Shown here one piece after another: positions 8,638 through 19,435 of a DNA stretch of 56,945 bases. The translations under genes and the position numbers were made by a program. Within the stretch, counting starts at the first letter, position 1. The number at the start of each line of letters is the position of its first letter. The notes under the pieces were generated by a model. The model ran no database searches. It saw only the letters and a program-made list of their open reading frames with translations, and was not told where the DNA came from. Origin of the DNA: Anaeramoeba ignava (taxonomy: Eukaryota > Metamonada > Anaeramoebidae); assembly GCA_028826165.1 (NCBI GenBank), contig JAPDFW010000039.1:1-56945 (forward strand), written 5' to 3'.

Positions 8638-10929
8638 TTATTGGTCTTTAAAATTAGACCAAGCAAAATATCTTTTGGAAACCATTTTCAAAGTATTTAA
8701 TAAATTGTCTTTTTTTTCTTTCTTTTTTTCTAATTTAGAATTCAAAGGATTCGAGCGACATTTCTTTCCTATTTTTCGTATTCTCTTTACTAACTGGCGA
8801 ATTTCAGCATGCTCCTTTTGGATTTTGGCAGGTTTTGCTTTTAGGTCATCTTTCTGGAACAGATCAAAAATGATATTTCTAAAAATTTCTCCATCTTTGG
8901 GATTCAGAATTTCTCTTATCTCTTTAACAGATTTCTTTTCGAAAATTCTTAATTGAATATACTTTGAAACAAATACCCCACAATCCACCCAATTATCTTG
9001 AATCGAATTTTCAAATTCGACTTCGAGAAAATCAAATTTCCATTTTTCTGCTATAGATTTCCCAAGTTCTGTGAGATGAGAATATCCGTTTAGAGAACTA
9101 AAGAATTCAATGACTTGTGCCTCTTTATTGATCAAAAAAAGAACCCAATGCCTCTCTTCAACCATTGGAGCTATTATCCATGTTCCATCAAAGTCTTCAT
9201 CAAATTTTTCTAATTGATTTGCAATATCTTCCTTATCACCACTTTCTAAAACAATGACATCTTGCCTTTTGAAAAGAACTTTACTCAGTAGACAATATCT
9301 CGTGATATCTGAATCGCTCAGCCAAGAATCTTCTGAGTTTGAGGCAGCTATTCTTTTTCTCCAACTGAATACATGATCCGGTGGTGTGTTTTTAGTATTT
9401 TCTTTTACTTTCTGGATTGCATCATCTATACTTTTTTTAGAATACCATTGTTGAGTTTTGATATCAGTTTTTTTTTTGCTATTGGATTTGGAACTGGATC
9501 TTGTTTTTCTCCTACTTGTTTTTTCTTCATTTTTCTCGCTTTTACCTTTTATTGGGGATTTAGTCTTCCGATTTTTTGTACAGTTCTTTTTCTCGATATT
9601 TTCCTTTTTTCTTTTCTTTTCACTTGATGTTGGAGAAATTGTAACTCTATTATTCAGGAACAAAACTTGTTTTTCAAATAAATCAAGCGCTGATTGATCA
9701 AATTTTCTTAGATTATCTCGGATAACACCAGTATGTCGAAAAGACTTCCAGATCAAATCTGTAAGATCATCATTCCAACTCTTAATGGCCGAATCTATTA
9801 CGTCATCTCTGGCTAATTTTCCTTTTTGATCTATGATAGGTAGAATTTGAGAGTTATATCCTTTTTTGAATGTGGAGAATACCAATTTATCCAAAGGCTG
9901 GAGAATTCCCGTCATCTTTCCTGGTACATATACTAACGTAATTGAATTATCTATACATATATTGACAAAATTTTCCTTGCGATGAGCTAAAAATTGATCT
10001 AGCACGAGAACTACTTTTGACAATTCACTTCTTTTTTGAGAGAGTGAAATCTGTGTTATATGAGGTATAAAAACTTCTTTCAGCCAATCGATCATGGTTT
10101 GGGTATTAGACCAACCAGATCCTGAGGATAAAAATCTACCTTCAGGAAATTTTTTTTGAAGTTGGGGTATTAAAATTTTTCCAGAAGTTGCCTTGACAAT
10201 GAATGTGGGCGGAAGTCGAGTTCCATCAGCACCAATACATGCTGCCATAGTTAGATTTTGTTTTGTACTCTGCATGATCATTCCTGAGTGAGGATCATCA
10301 GATTTTCCAACTGATTTAATGGATGAAACGAACTTTAAGTTAGTTTCATCCATATTAAAAACGCGAGAATGATCAATCATTAGGATCTCTTCTTGAAATC
10401 TACATTTTCGTGCTTCTTCGCATTCCAAAAAAAATCTTTTCGCAAGTATTGAAGGAGATTCAGCAGAGTCTGGCCATTTATGCATCAGTTTGGATTTTCG
10501 GAATCGAAATCCATGCTTAGATATAAAGTAATATGGCCAGTTCTTGGATACTCTTTTTTGATTTTTGGGAATCATTGAATCAGCAAGTTGTCGAATATAG
10601 GCAGCTGTCACTAAAGATCCTTCACTAATTTTTTGATTCAAAATTTTCACTAAATGCTCTTCTTGGTCTTCATTCAAACGACAGCACCTGCGGCGGTTTG
10701 CTTCCGCTCGTTTTGAATTAGATGTTTCTCCTCTCGGATTCTCATGAATGGAATCATGGAGTCTTCCCATAAAGGTTTTGTAGTTGACTCCCAAAGCTTT
10801 GGCCAGGTGCTTTTTTTCTCCAAATTTGCACGCTTTACCTTGTTCATAAATGGTCTCCCAGTCAATTTTTTGTTGGAAAGTTTGTCTTTTTTGTGGTAAT
10901 TTTGAACAAGAAAAAGTTTTTTTGTTCAT
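8638..10929 (-). CDS. Pogo/CENP-B-type transposase fused to a Ulp1-like cysteine protease domain
   Basis: A 763-residue protein, intact, ending in TAA at 8638. The start chosen is the ATG at 10929; the frame is open 40 codons further upstream but only from a TTG. The N terminus (about 20-60) looks like a Psq/CENP-B helix-turn-helix, and 85-150 like the second (Tc5/CENPB) DNA-binding domain (NWPYYFISKHGFRFR). A DDE_1 catalytic core follows with Asp194 (FNMDET), Asp311 (VLVLDQFLAH) and Asp347 (LQPLDKLVFSTFK), giving DD35D spacing; this chemistry cuts and rejoins the element ends in the nucleus. A Lys/Arg/Ser-rich linker (437-490) is a likely nuclear signal. Residues 500-700 resemble Ulp1/SENP (C48) SUMO proteases: His594 (HWVL), Gln644 and Cys650 (QDNWVDCGVF). 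The position where the catalytic Asp is expected appears to be Ser611 (FFSSLNG). The C terminus is Lys-rich. What the protease half does is unknown; removal of SUMO from the transposase or host factors is inference. Confidence 0.93.
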   Translation of the reverse strand: MNKKTFSCSKLPQKRQTFQQKIDWETIYEQGKACKFGEKKHLAKALGVNYKTFMGRLHDSIHENPRGETSNSKRAEANRRRCCRLNEDQEEHLVKILNQKISEGSLVTAAYIRQLADSMIPKNQKRVSKNWPYYFISKHGFRFRKSKLMHKWPDSAESPSILAKRFFLECEEARKCRFQEEILMIDHSRVFNMDETNLKFVSSIKSVGKSDDPHSGMIMQSTKQNLTMAACIGADGTRLPPTFIVKATSGKILIPQLQKKFPEGRFLSSGSGWSNTQTMIDWLKEVFIPHITQISLSQKRSELSKVVLVLDQFLAHRKENFVNICIDNSITLVYVPGKMTGILQPLDKLVFSTFKKGYNSQILPIIDQKGKLARDDVIDSAIKSWNDDLTDLIWKSFRHTGVIRDNLRKFDQSALDLFEKQVLFLNNRVTISPTSSEKKRKKENIEKKNCTKNRKTKSPIKGKSEKNEEKTSRRKTRSSSKSNSKKKTDIKTQQWYSKKSIDDAIQKVKENTKNTPPDHVFSWRKRIAASNSEDSWLSDSDITRYCLLSKVLFKRQDVIVLESGDKEDIANQLEKFDEDFDGTWIIAPMVEERHWVLFLINKEAQVIEFFSSLNGYSHLTELGKSIAEKWKFDFLEVEFENSIQDNWVDCGVFVSKYIQLRIFEKKSVKEIREILNPKDGEIFRNIIFDLFQKDDLKAKPAKIQKEHAEIRQLVKRIRKIGKKCRSNPLNSKLEKKKEKKDNLLNTLKMVSKRYFAWSNFKDQ

Positions 10930-10959
10930 TTTTGAAAGAACTTTAAGAAAAAAAAAATA

Positions 10960-10973
10960 AAAATCTCTAATCG
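10960..10973 (+). repeat. Subterminal copy of the inner TIR motif
   Basis: AAAATCTCTAATCG repeats, in the same orientation, the inner 14 bases of the right terminal repeat (11148-11161). It lies 188 bp away, in the 5' leader of the transposase gene, and may be a second transposase-binding site or an autoregulatory site (inference). Confidence 0.6.
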
Positions 10974-11146
10974 ATAAAATTTTTTTTGTCAGGCATTTTT
11001 TCACCTTTTGCCAAATACAAAGAATAAAAAAAGAAAAAAAAAGATTCAAAAATCAAAATAAAATCAAAAGTCAAAATTAAAACCAAATCATAGAATTTTT
11101 ATCTTTATTTTAATTGAAAAACTTGATCAAAAAAAAGTTTTTTTCG

Positions 11147-11174
11147 TAAAATCTCTAATCGTTTGGGAAGACTG
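11147..11174 (-). repeat. Right terminal inverted repeat of the pogo-like element
   Basis: Exact 28-bp reverse complement of the left repeat at 7972-7999, ending GGGAAGACTG and followed by the TA duplication. Confidence 0.97.
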
Positions 11175-11176
11175 TA

Positions 11177-13005
11177 TATTATAAACAAATTTATAACAAA
11201 ATACTTAATTAATTTAATTTTCAATTTATTTATAATTTATATTCAAAAAATAAAAAATCAATTTCTCTCTATATATAAAATATATAAATTTATTTTTCAA
11301 TTTATTTCTAATTTAAATTAAAAATAAAAAAATCAATTTATTTATATATATTATAAACAAATTTATAACAAAATAATTAATTAATTTAATTTCCAATTTA
11401 TTTATAATTTATATTCAAAAAATAAAAAAATCAATTTCTCTCTATATATAAAATATATAAATTTAATTTTCAATTTATTTATAATTCAAATTTAAAATAA
11501 AAATCAATTTATTTATATATATTATAAACAAATTTATAACAAAATACTTAATTAATTTAATTTTCAATTTATTTATAATTTATATTCAAAAATAAAAATC
11601 AATTTCTCTCTATATATAAAATATATAAATTTAATTTTCAATTTATTTATAATTTAAATTTAAAATAAAAATAAAAATCAATTTATTTATATATATTATA
11701 AACAAATTTATAACAAAATAATTAATTAATTTCATTTCCAATTTATTTATAATTTATATTCAAAAATAAAAATCAATTTCTCTCTATATATAAAATATAT
11801 AAATTTAATTTTTAATTTATTTATAATTTAAATTAAAAATAAAAAAATCAATTTATTTATATATATTATAAACAAATTTATAACAAAATAATTTATAAAT
11901 TTAATTCCCAATTTATTTATAATTTATATTCAAAAATAAAAATCAATTTCTCTCTATATATAAAATATATAAATTTATTTTTCAATTAATTTCAATTTAA
12001 ATTAAAAATAAAAAAATCAATTTATTTATATATATAATAAACAAATTTATAATAAAATAATTTATTAATTTAATTCCCAATTTATTTATAATTTATATTC
12101 AAAAATAAAAATCAATTTCTCTCTATATATAAAATATATAAATTTAATTTTCAATTTATTTCAATTCAAATTAAAAATAAAAATAAAAATCAATTTATTT
12201 ATATATATTATAAACAAATTTATAATAAAATAATTTATCAATTTAATTCCCAATTTATTTATAATTTATATTCAAAAATAAAAAAATCAATTTCTCTCTA
12301 TATATAAAATATATAAATTTATTTTTCAATTTATTTATAATTTAAATTAAAAATAAAAATCAATTTATTTATATATATTATAAACAAATTTATAATAAAA
12401 TAATTAATTAATTTAATTCCCAATTTATTTATAATTTATATTCAAAAATAAAAAATCAATTTCTCTCTATATATAAAATATAAATTTATTTTTAATTTAT
12501 TTACAATTCAAATTCAAAAATAAAAAAATCAATTTATTTATATATATTATAAAACAAATTTATAACAAAATACTTTAATTAATTTAATTTCCAATTTATT
12601 TATAATTTATATTCAAAAATAAAAATCAATTTCTCTCTATATATAAAATATATAAATTTATTTTTAATTTATTTCAATTTAAATTAAAAATAAAAAAAAT
12701 CAATTTATTTATATATATTATAAACAAATTTATAACAAAATAATTAATTAATTTAATTTCCAATTTATTTATAATTTATATTCAAAAATAAAAATCAATT
12801 TCTCTCTATATATAAAAATATATAAATTTATTTTTCAATTTATTTATAATTTAAATTAAAAATAAAAAAAATCAATTTATTTATATATATTATAAACAAA
12901 TTTATAATAAAATAATTTATTAATTTAATTTCCAATTTATTTATAATTTATATTCAAAAAATAAAAAATCAATTTCTCTCTATATATAAAATATATAAAT
13001 TTATT
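11177..13005 (+). repeat. 172-bp satellite, array 2 (right of the pogo-like insertion)
   Basis: About eleven units of the same dimeric satellite (TTTCTCTCTATAT near 11262, 11434, 11600, 11775, 11946, 12115, 12291, 12463, 12630, 12800, 12970). Variation is mostly in the length of A runs and in the AATTAATTAATTT segment. Confidence 0.95.
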
Positions 13006-13904
13006 TTTGAATTTGAATTTGAATTAAATTTGAATTTAATTTTGAATTTAATTTAATTTGATTTTAATTTAATTTTCAATTTAATTTATATTTTGTAAAC
13101 AATTTAATAAATATTTTTAATTGTAATTTATTTTATTTTCATTTTATTTTGTGTGTAAATAAATTTTGAAAAAAATCAAAAAAAAATAAAATTAATAAAA
13201 TAAATAAAAATAAATTTTGAAAATAATAATTGAATTATTAATAAAATAAAAATATTAAATTAATTAATTAATTAATTATAAATGGAAATTTATTATTATT
13301 AATTATTAAAATATATAAATTTGAAATGAAAATAATAAATAAAAATGAATATTAATTATATTATATAAATATAATGAATGAATATATAATTAACAAATAT
13401 ATAATAATAAATATCAATTCAAAATATATATAATGTAAAATGTTTAAAAATAAAAATAAATTTTAAAAGTATAAATCAAAATAAATAATATTTTTATCAA
13501 CTTTATTTCAATTTATATAAATATAAATCAAAAAAATAAAAAAATCAAATTTTATTTTAATTTATACTTTTAAAAATTTTTCAATAATAAATATTAAATC
13601 AAAATATATATTCAAAATTAATATAATAATGTAATCAAATTTATTATCAATATTATATTAATAAATAATATAATAAATATAATATCAGAATAATAAATAT
13701 ATTAATAAAAATATATTTTATTAAATATTCTTTTTGGATTTGATTTTTATTTTGTAATTCTTTTATATTTTTAGAATAATTATTTATTTATTTTCATTTA
13801 TTATTTTATTCAAAATTTCATTTTAATTTCATTTACAATTTAATTTATTTTAAATATAATTTAATTTCATTTTCAATTTGAAATTATTTTCATTTCATAT
13901 TTAT
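13006..13904 (+). repeat. Short GAATTT array plus module M1, copy 1
   Basis: About 75 bp of GAATTT/AATTT repeat leads into M1. Landmarks are ATATTTTGTAAACAATTTAA (13089), TTTTGTGTGTAAAT (13147), a TTAATTAATTAATTAATTAT block (~13259), AATAAATATTAAATCAAAAT (~13585), TTTTTGGATTTGATTTTTAT (~13731) and TTATTTTATTCAAAATTTCA (~13801). M1 is ~810 bp and occurs eleven times, all in direct orientation. Confidence 0.9.
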
Positions 13905-15465
13905 ATATATAATTAATCAATTTAATTTCCAATTTATTTATAATTTATATTCAAAAAATAAAAAATCAATTTCTCTCTATATATAAAATATATAAATTTA
14001 TTTTTCAATTTATTTCAATTCAAATTAAAAATAAAAAAATCAATTTATTTATATATATTATAAACAAATTTATAATAAAATAATTAATTAATTTAATTTC
14101 AATTTATTTATAATTTATATTCAAAAATAAAAATCAATTTCTCTCTATATATAAAATATATAAATTTAATTTTCAATTTATTTATAATTCAAATTAAAAA
14201 TAAAAAAATCAATTTATTTATATATATTATAAACAAATTTATAATAAAATAATTAATTAATTTAATTTTCAATTTATTTATAATTTATATTCAAAAATAA
14301 AAATCAATTTCTCTCTATATATAAAATATATAAATTTAATTTTCAATTTATTTATAATTTAAATTAAAAATAAAAAATCAATTTATTTATATATATTATA
14401 AAACAAATTTATAATAAAATAATTTAATTAATTTAATTTTCAATTTATTTATAATTTATATTCAAAAATAAAAATCAATTTCTCTCTATATATAAAATAT
14501 ATAAATTTATTTTTCAATTTATTTATAATTTAAATTAAAAATAAAAAATCAATTTATTTATATATATTATAAACAAATTTATAACAAAATAATTAATTAA
14601 TTTAATTTTCAATTTATTTATAATTTATATTCAAAAATAAAAAATCAATTTCTCTCTATATATAAAATATATAAATTTAATTTTCAATTTATTTATAATT
14701 TAAATTAAAAATAAAAAAATCAATTTATTTATATATATTATAAACAAATTTATAACAAAATAATTAATTAATTTAATTTCAATTTATTTATAATTTATAT
14801 TCAAAAAATAAAAAATCAATTTCTCTCTATATATAAAATATATAAATTTATTTTTCAATTTATTTATAATTTAAATTAAAAATAAAAAAATCAATTTATT
14901 TATATATATTATAAACAAATTTATAATAAAATACTTTATTAATTTAATTTCCAATTTATTTATAATTTATATTCAAAAATAAAAATCAATTTCTCTCTAT
15001 ATATAAAATATATAAATTTATTTTTAATTTATTTATAATTTAAATTAAAAATAAAAAATCAATTTATTTATATATATTATAAACAAATTTATAACAAAAT
15101 AATTTATTAATTTAATTTTCAATTTATTTATAATTTATATTCAAAAATAAAAATCAATTTCTCTCTATATATAAAATATATAAATTTATTTTCAATTTAT
15201 TTATAATTTAAATTAAAAATAAAAATCAATTTATTTATATATATTATAAACAAATTTATAACAAAATAATTTATTAATTTAATTTCAATTTATTTATAAT
15301 TTATATTCAAAAATAAAAAATCAATTTCTCTCTATATATAAAATATATAAATTTATTTTTAATTTATTTATAATTTAAATTTAAAAATAAAAAAATCAAT
15401 TTATTTATATATATTATAAACAAATTTATAATAAAATAATTTAATAAATTTAAATTCAAAAATAA
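13905..15465 (+). repeat. 172-bp satellite, array 3
   Basis: About nine units (TTTCTCTCTATAT near 13968, 14139, 14312, 14480, 14648, 14818, 14990, 15160, 15330). The array resumes abruptly after M1, in mid-unit, as if M1 interrupted or was joined to it by recombination. Confidence 0.95.
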
Positions 15466-16424
15466 AAATCAATAATTTCAAAAATCTAAATTTATACTTA
15501 TTTATATCATTATTTATATTTATAATTTATCAAAGGTAATTAATTAATTAAATTTCTTTTTCACTTCATTTAGATTCAATTTATCTGATTATTATCTATT
15601 ATTTATTTATTTATTATTTTAAATTATTTTATTTTTATTAAATAAATTTTGATTTTGGAAAAAATATCAATCAATTAATTAATAATCAATAAATAATTTA
15701 TTTCTAATTCATTTCATTTTTCATTTTCAAAATCAAATTCAAAATCAAAATTAAATTCAAATTCAAATCAAATCAAATCAAATCAAATCAAATCAAATTA
15801 AATTCAAAATTTAAATCAAAATTCAAATTCAAAATTCAAAATCTATTGATAATTTGTTCTGAAAATAAAATCTAAATATAAATATAAAAAAAATCAAATT
15901 GATATTATTTTTATATGTTTTATTTAGAAACAAAAAAAAATCATCAAATTTGTTTTGTTTTGTTTGTTTCATTTCTTTTAATATTTTTATCTAAAATAAA
16001 TAAATTAAAAATCCAATTTTTCTTTTTCTTTTCTTTTCTTTTTTTATTGATTCAAAATATTCCATAAAAATAAAAAATAAAAAAAATTGATTATTAATTT
16101 TTTTATAAGTTTTTGGAATTCCTTAAAATGTCTGTATTCATTTTAAAATATTTATTATTTTATTATTTTATTATTTATTTTTATTATTAATAAATTTAAA
16201 TTATTGATTTTATTTCTATTCTTAATTTTATATTTAATTTAAATTATAAAATTATATTTTATTATTTATTTTTATTATTAATAAATTTAAATTATTGATT
16301 TTATTTCTATTCTTAATTTTATATTTATTTTAAATTATAAAATTATATTTTATTATTTATTTTTATTATTAATTATTTAATTAATTATTTTTATTTATTT
16401 TGAAAACTTTTTATTTCAAGACAA
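15466..16424 (+). repeat. Module D tail, (AAATC)n tract and first E-type repeats
   Basis: 15466-15720 repeats the 3' half of module D. 15725-15845 is an AAATC/AAATTC microsatellite. 15846-16130 is A/T-rich sequence for which I see no other copy, with TTTTGTTTTGTTTG and TTTTCTTTTCTTTT tracts. 16131-16424 begins E-type tandem sequence (TATTTTATTATTTATTTTTA with TTATTGATTTTATTTCTATT). No genes. Confidence 0.75.
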
Positions 16425-16980
16425 TTTAATATCTAAATCCAAAACTACTTTATTAACTAATTTACTTGTAAGTTTATTTTAATTCACAAAATTTATAAAT
16501 TTATAAATTAATTAATTAATTTTACTTATATTTTTATTTTTATATTAGATAAAATCTTTATTTTATTCATTTTCAATTCTTCCAAAAAAAAATCATTATT
16601 TATAATCCACAATTTACCAAAATTAATTAATTATTTATTTATTTATTTATTGAATTAATGAAACTTCTTTTTCACTTCATTTAGATTAGATTAGATTAGA
16701 TTAGATTCAATTTATCTGATTATTTATTTATTTATTTATTATTATTCATTTATTAATTTATTCCAAATTATTTTTATTTATATTTTTATTTATAAATAAA
16801 TGGATTTTGATTTGGAAAATATCATTAATTAATTAATTAATAAATTATTTCTAATTTTCATTTTTCATTTTTCATTTTTCATTTTTCATTTTTCATTTTT
16901 CATTTTTTTCTTAGAAGAATAAAAATAAAAATAAAAATAAAAATTACCTTCACAAAATGAAAGGAAATCTCAAAAACTAA
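16425..16980 (+). repeat. Module D, copy 3 (diverged)
   Basis: AATATCTAAATCCAAAACTA (16429), TTAGATAAAATC (~16544), TTTTTCACTTCATTTAGATT (~16668) and TTATCTGATTATT in the order of module D, with many substitutions, an (ATTAG)n run at ~16682, a (TTTTTCA)n run at ~16856 and AATGAAAGGAAATCTCAAAA near 16956. Confidence 0.75.
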
Positions 16981-17455
16981 TAAAATATTCAATCCAATCC
17001 AATCCAATTCAATTCAATTCAATTCAATTCAATTCAATTCAAAAGTAAATTTATTTATTTATTTATTTAAAAATTTAAAAATTTAATTTTATTTCTATTT
17101 CAATTATAAATAATTAAATAATAAATTTAAATTAATTATTTTATTTCTATTATTAATTTTATATTTATTTTAAATTATAAAATTATTTTTAATTATTTAT
17201 TTTTATTATTAATTATTTAATTAAATATTTTTATTATTTTTATTTCAATTATAAATAATTAAATAATAAATTTAAATTAATTATTTTATTTCTATTATTA
17301 ATTTTATATTTATTTTAAATTATAAAATTATATTTTATTATTTATTTTTATTATTAATTATTTAATTAATTATTTTTATTATTTTTATTTCAATTATAAA
17401 TAATTAAATAATAAATTTAAATTAATTATTTTATTTCTATTATTTAATTTATTAT
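16981..17455 (+). repeat. (CAATC/AATTC)n microsatellite and E tandem repeat, array 1
   Basis: An AATCC/AATTC microsatellite (16988-17040) is followed by about three units of a ~142-bp repeat, E, marked by ATTTCAATTATAAATAATTA and TTATTTCTATTATTAATTTT. The same repeat forms a longer array at 21301-23404. Confidence 0.8.
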
Positions 17456-17990
17456 TTTATTTATTATTTTTATTAGGTTAAATAGGTTTTAAATTGAAAA
17501 TTTTGATTAGTGCTTTTATTTTTTAAAAACAAAAACAAAAAATATATTCATTTTCAAAAACATTTTAATTAATGTAATCTTTATAAAATCAAAAATCAAA
17601 AATCAAAAATCAAAAATCAAAAATCAAAAATGAAAAGAATTTATAATTAATTAATTAATTAATTGATTCTAAATTAATTAATATAAGATTCAAAAATAAT
17701 TAACAAAATCTTTTTAATTATTTAAAATGTAATCAAAAATCAAAAAATCAAAAAATAATCAATATTAATATTAATAATAATAATATTAAAATCAATTTTT
17801 CTTTCAATATAAATAATCAAAACAAAAAAACTATTCATTAACAAAATAAATTTATTAATATTAATTCTAAATTTTTAATTTTTAATTTTAATTTTAATTT
17901 ACATTTATTGAAGGAAATTTCTTATTGTTGTTATTGTTCTTGTTGTTGTTCTTGTTGATAATTTAAAACAAAAATAACGAAAAATAAATT
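17456..17990 (+). repeat. Module F, copy 1
   Basis: Starts TTATTTTTATTAGGTTAAAT and contains AAATAGGTTTTAAATTGAAA, an (AAATC)n run at ~17588, and GAAGGAAATTTCTTATTGTT then (TTGTTGTTC)n just before the minisatellite. Re-appears at 23405-23915, again directly upstream of the same 12-bp minisatellite. Confidence 0.85.
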
Positions 17991-19435
17991 GATTGATTTT
18001 CAGATTGATTTTCAGATTTATTTTCAGATTTATTTTTAGATTTATTTTCAGATTTATTTTCAGATTTATTTTCAGATTTATTTTAAGATTTATTTTCAGA
18101 TTTATTTTCAGATTTATTTTCAGATTTATTTTAAGATTTATTTTTAGATTTATTTTCAGATTTATTTTCAGATTTATTTTAAGATTTATTTTCAGATTGA
18201 TTTTCAGATTGATTTTCAGATTTATTTTCAGATTTATTTTAAGATTTATTTTCAGATTTATTTTAAGATTTATTTTTAGATTTATTTTCAGATTTATTTT
18301 CAGATTTATTTTCAGATTTATTTTAAGATTTATTTTCAGATTTATTTTCAGATTGATTTTTAAGATTTATTTTCAGATTTATTTTCAGATTTATTTTCAG
18401 ATTTATTTTCAGATTTATTTTAAGATTTATTTTCAGATTGATTTTCAGATTTATTTTCAGATTTATTTTAGATTTTATTTTCAGATTATTTTGATTTATT
18501 TTATTTTCAGATTTATTTTCAGATTTATTTTCAGATTTATTTTCAGATTTATTTTAAGATTTATTTTCAGATTTATTTTCAGATTTATTTTCAGATTTAT
18601 TTTCAGATTTATTTTCAGATTTATTTTAAGATTTATTTTCAGATTTATTTTCAGATTTATTTTCAGATTTATTTTCAGATTTATTTTCAGATTTATTTTC
18701 AGATTTATTTTCAGATTTATTTTCAGATTTATTTTAAGATTTATTTTCAGATTTATTTTAAGATTTATTTTCAGATTTATTTTCAGATTTATTTTCAGAT
18801 TTATTTTCAGATTTATTTTCAGATTTATTTTCAGATTTATTTTAAGATTTATTTTAAGATTTATTTTCAGATTTATTTTCAGATTTATTTTCAGATTTAT
18901 TTTCAGATTTATTTTCAGATTTATTTTTAGATTGATTTATTTTCAGATTTATTTTCAGATTGATTTATTTTCAGATTTATTTTCAGATTTATTTTCAGAT
19001 TTATTTTCAGATTTATTTTCAGATTTATTTTCAGATTTATTTTAAGATTTATTTTCAGATTTATTTTCAGATTGATTTTCAGATTGATTTTCAGATTTAT
19101 TTTCAGATTTATTTTAAGATTTATTTTCAGATTTATTTTCAGATTTATTTTCAGATTTATTTTCAGATTGATTTTCAGATTTATTTTAAGATTTATTTTC
19201 AGATTTATTTTCAGATTTATTTTAAGATTTATTTTCAGATTGATTTTAAGATTTATTTTCAGATTTATTTTAAGATTTATTTTCAGATTTATTTTCAGAT
19301 TTATTTTCAGATTTATTTTAAGATTGATTTTTAGATTTATTTTCAGATTTATTTTCAGATTTATTTTCAGATTTATTTTCAGATTTATTTTAAGATTTAT
19401 TTTTAGATTTATTTTCAGATTTATTTTCAGATTGA
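17991..19435 (+). repeat. 12-bp minisatellite (CAGATTTATTTT)n, long array
   Basis: About 120 copies of a 12-bp unit with a few recurrent variants (CAGATTGATTTT, AAGATTTATTTT, TAGATTTATTTT). Because 12 is a multiple of three and the + strand unit lacks stops, several + frames stay open for hundreds of codons (FRFI, QIYF or DLFS repeats). These frames are a by-product of the repeat; the lack of any non-repeat domain argues against a gene. One irregular patch is at ~18466-18510. Confidence 0.95.

Larger units (their letters stand above)
7972..11174 (-). mobile_element. Complete pogo-like (Tc1/mariner superfamily) DNA transposon
   Basis: A 3,203-bp element with perfect 28-bp terminal inverted repeats beginning CAGTCTTCCCAAACGATTAG, flanked by a TA duplication (7970-7971 and 11175-11176) and inserted in a satellite unit. 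TA target sites, CAGT-type ends and a CENP-B/pogo-type DDD transposase all point to the pogo branch. Its one large gene (minus strand) is intact and the termini match exactly, so the insertion looks young and possibly autonomous. Base composition inside the gene is clearly less A/T-extreme than in the host spacer. The element is long for pogo because the transposase carries a C-terminal protease-like domain. Confidence 0.95.

Noticed and set aside
8615-9697. Plus-strand open frames of 79-113 codons opposite the transposase gene.
   Set aside because: They are antisense shadows of the Lys/Phe-rich minus-strand coding sequence, with hydrophobic low-complexity translations.
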